From Bolinopsis microptera (lineage: Eukaryota > Ctenophora > Tentaculata > Lobata > Bolinopsidae): a stretch of 64,000 nucleotides of DNA. This document shows, piece by piece, positions 56,351 to 64,000 of this stretch. The stretch is taken from the NCBI RefSeq assembly GCF_026151205.1, contig NC_087079.1, positions 17,354,945 through 17,418,944 on the forward strand. The letters run 5' to 3'. The notes below the pieces were generated by a model, which saw only the letters and a program-made list of their open reading frames with translations, searched no databases and had not been told where the DNA came from. The first letter of the stretch is position 1, and each line of letters opens with the position of its first letter. The translations under genes and the position numbers were made by a program.

Positions 56351-57627
56351 ATTTATTCAGTATTTAGCGGATTTGTTCATGTGGAGTGTGGCACATCACA
56401 ACAAAAGTACCTCCTTTCTAGATAAAGAGTATCGTGAGATTTGTCCATGTGGAGTGCGGCACACCACAACAAAGGTGCATTCTTCCTAGATCAAGAGAAC
56501 CGTGAGGAGTATGGTATGAGGTGATGTTGTATTGAGTTACATTGTCGGGGGGGGGGGGGGGGTCAATTGTCGAGGGGTCAATTATCGAGGGGTCAATTAT
56601 CGGGGGACAATTTTCGCCCACCCAATGGATTATATATGTGATCGAATGATATTACATGCGATTATATGCGATTATATGCTATTATATGCTATTATATGCT
56701 ATTATATGCTATTATATGCTATTATATGCGATTATATGCTATTATATGCTATTATATGCTTTGAGAAAAGGTCTAAAAAGGTACGTTTTGTGACAACAGA
56801 AATCCAAGGTGATGTTTCACAACTACCAAATTGCAGGAAAAATCACCTGATACCTAAACCTGGCCAGCTGCATGCACCAGTAATCGACCGGGATTCCCGG
56901 TACCGGGGATCCCGGTACCGGGATTGACAATTTTGAGCTATTCCCGGTCCCGGTCCCGGTCAAATGCTGGTTTCTGTGCAATAAAATCGACAAGAGTATT
57001 AGCAGTTATCATTTGAAAGCAGAAATCAATGGTGCGCTGACTACTGGTTATGAATGATAATCCAGAAAGTGATAGATCTCGAAGATGATCTCCGTCTGAC
57101 TAGTTGACGTAGAATTTACCATGATCTCCTTGTCCTGTCTGGTGTGGTCCTTTAATGTCCCCACTAGGAAGTATTCCTACATGTTGGGTGCAGTCTTTGG
57201 TAGACTCAAGAGTTACAGTTCCATCTCCAGGATGATGCTTGGCAATCAGCATGAAAATAAATCTTTGAAAAGATCTTTAATAGGTTGAATGCGTAAGTTG
57301 GATCATATTCACCCTGCTACTATATGCGATTATTTGCAATTATATGCAATTATTTGCGAGTATAAATAATAAAATGTGATTTTAAGAGATAATATACGTG
57401 ATTATATATGTGATTAAATATATATAATTATATTATTATCGATTATATGCGATTATATGCTATTATATGCTATTTTGTGGAATTATTTTGCAATTATATG
57501 CGATTATTTGCAATTTTATGCCATTATATGCTATTATATGCGATTATATGCGATTATTTGCGATTTTATGCGATTATTGCTATATAATGGTTGTTGCATA
57601 GCATTATAAAACGTTTGTACTGCAGTT

Positions 57628-58317
57628 ATGAATTCTGTAACCTGCTCATTCTGTGACAAGTCTTTTGCCAATAAATATAGTCTGTCCTCACACATTAGTA
57701 GGTATCATCGAGAGAACCGAGAGTCAGATGAAAGTTCTGCAATTTTACTGCCGCTGTCAAAAGCTAACTCAGATGTGACTGATGTCAAAATGGAGGGTCC
57801 TGATTCTGTATGTTCAGATGCTGATACAATAGTTTCTGAAGAATCTCAGCAAGGTGGTTCTAACTCTGATGTACCAGGTAGTGGTGATGATGAATTTAGT
57901 GGTGTAACAAGTAGCGATGATGAGTCCAACAAAGAATATAATGCTAAAGAGTTAGAATCTGATACTGACTGGCAACACGTAGGCAAGCGGAAAGGAGTAC
58001 CAATCAAACAACCAAACAGTAAAAAGATATCGAGTTTACTTAAATCTCTAGACGTCCTGTTACAAAGTAAATTGTGTAAAGAGCAAAATAAATGTTTTGA
58101 CATTTTATTCTCATACATGATGAAAACCGAATTGTTTGTTGTCTTGAAGCAGCGTTTAATTGACAGCGGAGAAGACCTAACAGATATTTTAAGTTTGGAA
58201 GAACGATCTCTATTGGATGCAGTTATCACCACTACAAGTCTATCTGATGTAAACAAACTGATGAACGAAAACACAACTATTGTCGATAAGATTCTCAAAC
58301 TTTATCTGAATAAGTAG
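57628..58317 (+). CDS. C2H2 zinc-finger protein of the palindromic element (right copy, intact)
   Basis: 229-residue ORF. The N-terminal C2H2 finger is CSFCDKSFANKYSLSSHISRYH (residues about 6-27), with C2, a hydrophobic core and H-x4-H. A serine- and acid-rich linker follows (about 45-115), then a short basic segment (GKRKGVPIKQPNSKK), and a predicted all-helical C-terminal domain of about 95 residues (LLKSLDVLLQSKLCKE ... VDKILKLYLNK). A TATA-like ctatataatgg lies about 37 bp upstream of the ATG, and an acceptor-like ctgcag is immediately before it. I do not recognise the family. It could be an element-encoded DNA-binding protein or a captured host gene. The left-arm copy is broken. Confidence 0.75.
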   Translation: MNSVTCSFCDKSFANKYSLSSHISRYHRENRESDESSAILLPLSKANSDVTDVKMEGPDSVCSDADTIVSEESQQGGSNSDVPGSGDDEFSGVTSSDDESNKEYNAKELESDTDWQHVGKRKGVPIKQPNSKKISSLLKSLDVLLQSKLCKEQNKCFDILFSYMMKTELFVVLKQRLIDSGEDLTDILSLEERSLLDAVITTTSLSDVNKLMNENTTIVDKILKLYLNK

Positions 58318-58542
58318 TTGGTGGAACTAACTACCTGTACTAGAACACCATTAACGTGCAACTGTTATACAATGATTCATGTACCCAATCTTACTCTTGA
58401 TGATTTCAATTTATGATTATAATGTTGACAACAACAAATTATCAATTAAACGGTAGTTTTATTTGTCTCTCGAAATTTATCAAATTTATAACAAGCAAAT
58501 TTAATAGTTAATAATAGTGAATGGTATGGAGCCTTAGCTACT

Positions 58543-58610
58543 CCCTAGACTCGACTTTGAACCCTGAACCTTTTGTGCAGAAGACGGATGTTCTAACCAC
58601 TAGGCTACCT
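58543..58610 (-). repeat. tRNA-like sequence in the right arm
   Basis: Inverted copy of 52446-52513. Confidence 0.55.
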
Positions 58611-59354
58611 AACAGTTGTTATATCTTAAAGGGTGAAAATGTGGTTCAGATACTGTAGCTATTGCTTAAATGTCAGAAAATTGATGATAAGACTTGTAAT
58701 TTCCAGGAGGTCGAGCGATGGTAACCCTACACCACATTTCGTTATGTCACCCTCTGCTTATTTGGAGTGGTGACTGGACCGGGGTAAATCGTGAAGAATC
58801 ATTTGACCAGTAATCAAATAACAGGAACCTGCTTGGCAACCGTTTAATCTGACTTTAGATCCTTTAGACAGGATTATTGAATTATTCATCATGACGTTCT
58901 GACGGGTAATCAAGTGACTCCTGTCACGTGATCTCGAGGTTCAATAACATTCATGTCACATGATGCTTAAGCTAAACACGTGCCCGGTAATCAAATAACA
59001 GGAACCTGCTTGGCAACCGTTTAATCAGACTTTAGATCCTTTAGTCGGGATTATTGATTGATTCGTCATGACGTTCTGGCTCCTCATTGGTCAATCAAAT
59101 GTCACGTGACCTTGACATTTGATTGACGAGCTTGTCACGTGGTTACATGACATGTGATCTGTCACGTGACGTGCTGTCACGTGACCTGGGGGCGTGCTGT
59201 GAGTGGCTGGGAGTCACTTGATGGCGGGCCTTCATACATTCCCTTCTACTACTTTATTTGACAGAATATTCCGTAGCAGGATGTGACTAGCCTAACAAAT
59301 ATCAAATCTCGAGTATAATATCTACAAGCGATGCTAAGAGTGTGAAGTGCAGAT

Positions 59355-61465
59355 ATGTGGTCAATGCTGAGTAACGCGGCGTACAGTACGCTAAACAACA
59401 CAGTACTGTACACCACCCTTACTTACAATGTGGGTGCTTGGGCGCTCACTAGTCGGAATTGGTACGTTACCTTGGTTATCTTAGTTACCTTAGTTACCTT
59501 GGTAATCTTGGTTACCTTGGTTACCTTGGTAATCTTGGTTACCTTGGTAATCTTGGTTACCTTGGTAATCTTGGTTACCTTGGTTACATTGGTTACCTTG
59601 GTAATCTTAGTTACCTTAGTTACCTTAGTTACCTTGGTTACCTTGGTTACCTTGGTTACCTTTACACAACACTGTGTATTGATCATCATTACTGATCTTA
59701 TTACGGTGATATTTTGTCGATCAAATAGTTCCTCGAATATTTTCCTGGCAATTATTTGTTATTAAATAACTGTAGTCAATAAATTAATCAATCAATCCTA
59801 AAGTTATCTCTCAGGTACAATTACATAGACAGTCACGTGATTTTGGGTGCTCTTCCTTTCTCATTTCTAAAAGAGAAGCTTGTACAGGAGGAAAATGTCG
59901 GGGCGATTATTTCTCTCAATATGCCGTGAGTTTTTATTGAAATTAAATGGTACGACACAATTGACATCATTACCAGTATAAAAAAACTTGATCAAACGGT
60001 CTGACGATTTTAAGAGTCCGTATCTTTTGTGTCAAGAAGAGAACAGTTCATAGATATTGAAGATTTAACTATTTTTATATTTTTTTGACAGATGTGAATT
60101 TTCCATTTGAGCCTCTTTGCTATTTGCTCACCAATTCTTTAGAAATTTGCTGACACCTGTACTTCCCTTCCAATAGTCATGAATTCTGACTTTGATCTGT
60201 CAGGGTTCGCATCATGTTAGGTACCCTCTCTGGAGGTACCCTCTCTGGAGGTACCCTCTCTGGAGGTACCCTCTCTGGAGGTACCCTCTCTGGAGGAACC
60301 CTCTCTGGAGGTACCCTCTCTGGAGGTACCCTCTCTGGAGGTACCCTCTCTGGAGGTACCCTCTCTGGAGGAACCCTCTCTGGAGGTACCCTCTCTGGAG
60401 GTACCCTCTCTGGAGGTACCCTCTCTGGAGGTACCCTCTCTGGAGGTACCCTCTCTGGAGGTACCCTCTCTGGAGGTACCCTCTCTGGAGGTACCCTCTC
60501 TGGAGGTACCCTCTCTGGAGGTACCCTCTCTGGAGGTACCCTCTCTGGAGGTACCCTCTCTGGAGGTACCCTCTCTGGAGGTACCCTCTCTGGAGGTACC
60601 CTCTCTGGAGGTACCCTCTCTGGAGGTACCCTCTCTGGAGGTACCCTCTCTGGAGGTACCCTCTCTGGAGGTACCCTCTCTGGAGGTACCCTCTCTGGAG
60701 GTACTGTTATATGTTTTATTCAACCAGATCATTAAGTTAATTAACAATAAACTAAATGTAGGTACGAGCGTCAGTACGTGACTACACCGACAGAAGAATG
60801 GCAGGAACTGGGCGTGGAGCACTTTAAAATAGATATCCCCGATTTCATATCAACTCCCACTGTCAGTCAAATGTGGGAGGTAAATGGCTGAATGGTACTA
60901 CTTCTTTAATTATTTTACTCCCGCACAGTGTGCCTGTCCGTCAATTGGCAGAGATTTTTATTATTTCTCACTGATATGTGTTTCTGCAAATCGAAATCGG
61001 AATGCAAATGTATACGAAATCAATCAGCTGACTGTTTGTTAGCGGCTAACATTCTATCAAGAGAATTATTGCAGGGAATTGAGCTGATAAAAGCTAAGGC
61101 GGAGCTAGGACAGAGAACATATGTTCATTGTAAAGCAGGGAGGAGCAGAAGTGCTACAATGGTTACAGCCTACGTCATGCAGAAGTAAGTCGCCGGTGAA
61201 TATCTCCGGATATGGGGGCCCACTGTCTGTGGTTCTGCAGTCTCATTACAAACACTCAGTGTAACAGGAAATGTAATTGATATCCCTCTTTGTGATATGA
61301 CACTATCTCCTAACATTGTATCCCAGGTATGGTAAGACAGTGGAGGAGGGAGTTAAGTTTGTCACTGAGAAACGACCTCACGTTAAGTACACTGAGCTAC
61401 AGTTGCAAACATTACACGACTTTGCGAACACTTTATCACCGCCACCAAACGGTGACCCTCAGTGA
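59355..61465 (+). CDS. PTPMT1: PTPMT1-like mitochondrial protein-tyrosine phosphatase
   Basis: Five exons in phase: 59355-59461, 59815-59925, 60762-60879, 61075-61184, 61327-61465 (TGA); 194 residues, against 201 in human. The hydrophobic, hydroxyl-rich N-terminus fits a mitochondrial targeting region. The family landmarks follow: SRNWYNYI, VILGALPF, NVGAIISLNMPYE, EEWQELGVEHF, and the catalytic P-loop VHCKAGRSRSATMV (Cys and Arg of CX5R in exon 4). PTPMT1 dephosphorylates phosphatidylglycerophosphate to phosphatidylglycerol in cardiolipin synthesis at the inner mitochondrial membrane. The start is the first ATG of exon 1, just right of the palindromic element (about 100 bp away), so any promoter must be close to or overlap that insertion. 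Introns 1 and 2 are filled with short satellites. Confidence 0.93.
59465..59662. repeat. 9-bp satellite (ttaccttgg) in PTPMT1 intron 1
   Basis: About 22 units of ttaccttgg / taatcttgg / ttaccttag starting at the splice donor itself (59462). It gives reading-frame artefacts on both strands. Confidence 0.95.
60220..60703. repeat. 15-bp satellite (ggtaccctctctgga) in PTPMT1 intron 2, about 32 copies
   Basis: Very uniform; two units read ggaaccc. Each unit has a KpnI site (ggtacc). All frames are open because 15 is a multiple of three, but the array lies between exons 2 and 3. Confidence 0.95.
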
Positions 61466-62723
61466 CAATTTGAGGGATTTGTAACTAAATTATTTGTATG
61501 ATCCGAGATTTTTTTCTTTTTCTCATAGCCGTGTTTGTGAAAGCGAATTTTATAAGAGATATTGCTCACACTAATAGGACTGTGTTGATCTTTAAGTCGT
61601 GTCTCTGCACTGCGCATAATCTTTTTTCCTTAGTCTCTTGCTGGACAAAAATAAAACTCTGCTCTAGTTGGTAAACATTAAAACCTACAATTTGCTTAAA
61701 ATTAACGGGAGCTAATATTCTTCATTTTTAGTTTCATATCTGCTTTTTTAAATCACTAGTTTAATAGATGCGGATTCTCGTGGGGAGGTGATTTGTTTAC
61801 TTTTACATGGAGGCTCTGCTCAGCAGGATACAGAGGTGATACATATTTTGTATTATGGAACGCTTATGTAATTCCTTCTTGTTACCCCCTTTGAAGGTCC
61901 CGAATTATTTTCTGAACGAAAGCTTACAAATAACCGAGAAATCGACCTTCTTATTAACTCATTTTTATGACTGTTCTTGACCTAAAATTGCACGAGAAAT
62001 CGATTTAACTAGGTTTCATATAAACACCTAGTCCTGAAACCCAGCTAAATCGATTTCTCGTGCAACAAGAAGGAGTTATAAGCGTTCCATAATACAAAAT
62101 GTGAATCACCTCTTTCTCCTGCTGAGCAGAGCCTCCATGTAAAAGTAAACAAATCACCTCCCCACAAGAATCCACATCTATAGATGGACAATATTTGTAA
62201 TTCGAAATATTTTGATTGTTAGGTCATTTTTTTCTGTATTTTGCTAATAAATTCACGATATCAATTGAATTGTATTCTGGAGAATTCCTGCCATGCTATT
62301 ATGCACTATTCAGTTTTCTAACACTGTTTTCCATAACTTAAATATTTTGTTGTAGCTAAGGCACTATGTAAGGAGAAACGCACCAGGAATCTATGTTAAT
62401 CAGATAAACTGCCCAAGGATGTGATTTAGACGTTTTGCAACACGGTTAGTCGTATTTCGAAAGTTTTTCATTTCGTCCAGTAAAAAACTTGAATAACAAT
62501 TTCAGAATGTGCCATAGGGAAATCGGTCGCACGACTTTGTTTGGTTTTTGTAAGGCGCCGCGACATTTACCTAGCAGAAGGAGAATAAGTCCACTATTAT
62601 CTAAATTCTTACCATAGAATATATGCGCGCAAAGTCCGTAACGTAGTTTTCTTCTCGATTTCGTACACTTAAATCAAAATATTCGATATTATTAAAGTAC
62701 TGAAGACAGCTTTCAGGGTGACC
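61466..62723. other. Intergenic region between PTPMT1 and IBTK
   Basis: Holds the foldback MITE 61767-62178. The rest is AT-rich and uninformative. The acceptor-like ttcag at 62711-62715 just before the IBTK ATG suggests an IBTK 5' UTR exon lies here, but I cannot place it. Confidence 0.5.
61767..62178. mobile_element. 412-bp foldback MITE, TA-flanked
   Basis: Long inverted arms (about 130 bp): gatgcggattctcgtgggg against its near-complement at the right end, with catggaggctctgctcagca in both arms. An inner inverted pair (tgcacgagaaatcgattta) forms the core. A TA dinucleotide on each side suggests Tc1/mariner-type insertion. Confidence 0.75.
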
Positions 62724-64000
62724 ATGGGACGTCGGAAGAAGACATCGTCGCGCAGTTTATCCGAAACGGAACCGAGAAGTGTCAAGATTTTGCCAGAAGG
62801 TTCGATCGATGTGATAGAAGATCTTTCAGTCCTAACTGCGGAACAAGCAAGATACTTGCTCAGTCACTCCCATGTTCTGTCGGAAATATTCCAAGACAAC
62901 ACTCCAGGTTACATACAGGATTGTATTAATTTACTCAGTGGCGTGCTATCACTTGATTATACATTTTTAAAAATATATACGTGGCTTCTCCAAAAACTAA
63001 GTCGATGGGGACGCTTTTAATATGGTTTGGTTAACTTTCATCGTCTAAGAAGTCACCAGTTTCCATAAGCTTAAATTAATTTTGTAAATTACATAGACAA
63101 TAACTGGGCGGTTGAGTAAACGTTTGCGCAGGTTTCAACATAGTACATCAAATCTGCAAAGAGGGGCACGCCGCCCTGCTGTGCGACATTCTGAAACTGA
63201 TGAACCTGAATCTAGATACCCTTTACACGCTGGAGGCACAAGATCTAGAGTCTAAGTACACTGCGTTACACGATGCTATTTCTTATGGGAACATAAATTG
63301 TGCTGTGAAGTTGCTACAGTATGGTGCCTCTTTGTCAACTCCCGCTATAGATGGTTTTACTCCTCTTGATATCGCTGTTTGGAATCAATTTAAAAACGGA
63401 TTTGTCCCCGAGAGCAAGAGCCTAAACGTTCTTACGTGGGGTACGAATTGTAATTACAATTTGGGACACAACCATGACGGTAATTTGAAGGTACCTGAAA
63501 AAGTTAAACGTTTCAACCGTGATAAATTCTCATCGTCGATCTGCAATGTGAACTTTGGGAAGTATCACACGCTTTTTTTAGATAAGGCAGGGAATGTTTA
63601 TTCCTGTGGGTATGGTCAAGGAGGTAGACTCGGTTTGGGTTCTGAGCAAACATTCCTCGAGCCAACGTTAATTCCCGGCCTTAAAAATATTGTGAAGATA
63701 TCATGCTCCAACGACCACTCTCTGGCCTTGTCTTCGGATGGTAAGGTTTATAGCTGGGGCATAAACACCCACCGGGTTCTTGGAATTCCCGAAGTTAAAA
63801 ACCTTCTTAGACCTCAAATCGTCAGAGCTTCCTTCACTTTCGATAAAATTATCACAGTTAAAGCTGCCAAATATCACAGCATTCTAGTAGCAGCAGATCA
63901 GATTTACACTTTTGGTTTTAACGGAGGTCAGATCGGGCACATGTTTTCAGAGGAAGAGTACCAGATAGTCCCTAGAACAGTGACGAGATTACGTCACAAG
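62724..64000 (+). CDS. IBTK: IBTK (inhibitor of Bruton tyrosine kinase) homologue, 5' exons, continues past the window
   Basis: Exon 1 62724-62907 (ATG in the good context accATGg, after an acceptor at 62715) and exon 2 63132 to beyond 64000; about 350 residues visible. After a basic start (MGRRKKTSSRS), ankyrin-like repeats occupy about residues 60-135 (YTALHDAISYGNINCAVKLL, DGFTPLDIAV). RCC1 repeats follow: VLTWGTNCNYNLGHN, YSCGYGQGGRLGLG, YSWGINTHRVLG and YTFGFNGGQIGH. The arrangement matches IBTK, which later has two BTB domains and acts as a CUL3 substrate adaptor. The donor choice CAG/GTTACA at 62907 is inferred from phase and from alignment length; the unspliced frame continues to 63020. 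Confidence 0.9.

Larger units (their letters stand above)
51805..59250. mobile_element. 7.4-kb palindromic (long inverted-arm) transposable element carrying a C2H2 zinc-finger gene in each arm
   Basis: The outer ends are agtagaaggg and its complement cccttctact. They are flanked by a 6-bp direct repeat acttta (51799-51804 and 59251-59256). The arms are 51805-54660 and 56438-59250 (about 2.8 kb, near-identical) around a 1.78-kb loop. The subterminal 250 bp is rich in the palindrome tcacgtga. Each arm encodes the same zinc-finger protein, transcribed outward: intact on the right, frameshifted on the left. A 6-bp TSD with AGT-starting ends is the pattern known for Polinton/Maverick elements. None of their core genes (polymerase B, integrase, packaging ATPase) is visible, so a deletion derivative or a new element type are both open. 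Confidence 0.8.

Noticed and set aside
53471-56927. YAIICDYMLL-type ORFs
   Set aside because: Artefacts of the 10-bp AT repeats; found on either strand depending on arm.
59355-59765. Unspliced extension of PTPMT1 exon 1 (VTLVILVTL repeats)
   Set aside because: The frame beyond 59461 is the 9-bp intronic satellite; splicing to 59815 restores the family sequence.
60192-60822. Open frames of about 170-200 codons on both strands (RYPLW, GTLSG and REGTS repeats)
   Set aside because: All are produced by the 15-bp satellite in PTPMT1 intron 2; the correct exons flank it.

Overview
This window is animal (metazoan) nuclear DNA. It holds spliced genes with GT-AG introns, AT-rich intergenic DNA, and a very heavy load of satellites, MITEs and other transposons. 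The recognisable host genes are HUWE1 (3' part, present twice), a multi-zinc-finger protein, GID8, PTPMT1 and the start of IBTK. Retroelement nuclease remnants of a kind I associate with cnidarians and other marine invertebrates are present. I cannot name the species.

The most important structural fact is that positions 1-24275 and 25100-44760 are the same locus twice, in the same order. Both contain a minus-strand gene of unknown function, then the HUWE1 3' exons, then a MITE-rich spacer, then the start of the zinc-finger gene. Exactly 100 Ns (24276-24375) separate the copies, and the first copy stops in the middle of the zinc-finger exon at that gap. The coding copies are nearly identical; the differences are transposon insertions and satellite copy number. 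I read this as two haplotypes placed one after the other in the assembly, called A (left) and B (right) below. A true tandem duplication is less likely. Comparing A with B gives filled and empty sites for many insertions, so their ends and target-site duplications (TSDs) can be read directly.

Haplotype A: 57-bp satellite interrupted by a TA-flanked MITE (1-1625); minus-strand ORF with about 80 copies of a 15-residue repeat (1568-5350); HUWE1 3' exons (7331-12182); spacer with two families of tiny MITEs (12960-17470); a 5'-truncated non-LTR retrotransposon (14195-16833); a 3.5-kb foldback insertion (17899-21391); a 1.1-kb insertion with a retroelement nuclease remnant (21651-22757); a TTAA-flanked MITE; the truncated zinc-finger exon.

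Haplotype B: 43-bp satellite; the same minus-strand gene with one repeat unit; HUWE1 exons (27047-31472); a 7.7-kb B-only element with TIRs, a 9-bp TSD and a Mutator-like transposase remnant (33848-41546); the same spacer; then single-copy sequence with the full zinc-finger gene (44510-49205) and GID8 (49892-51240).

Next comes a 7.4-kb palindromic element (51805-59250). It has about 2.8-kb inverted arms, a 6-bp TSD, and a C2H2 zinc-finger gene in each arm, intact on the right and frameshifted on the left. PTPMT1 (59355-61465) follows, with a 9-bp and a 15-bp satellite in its introns. Then there is a foldback MITE and the first two coding exons of IBTK, running off the window end.

Functionally the host genes are housekeeping: two ubiquitin-ligase components (HUWE1 HECT ligase; GID8/CTLH subunit), a mitochondrial phosphatase, and a BTB/RCC1/ankyrin protein. 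They are adjacent but do not form a known pathway cluster.
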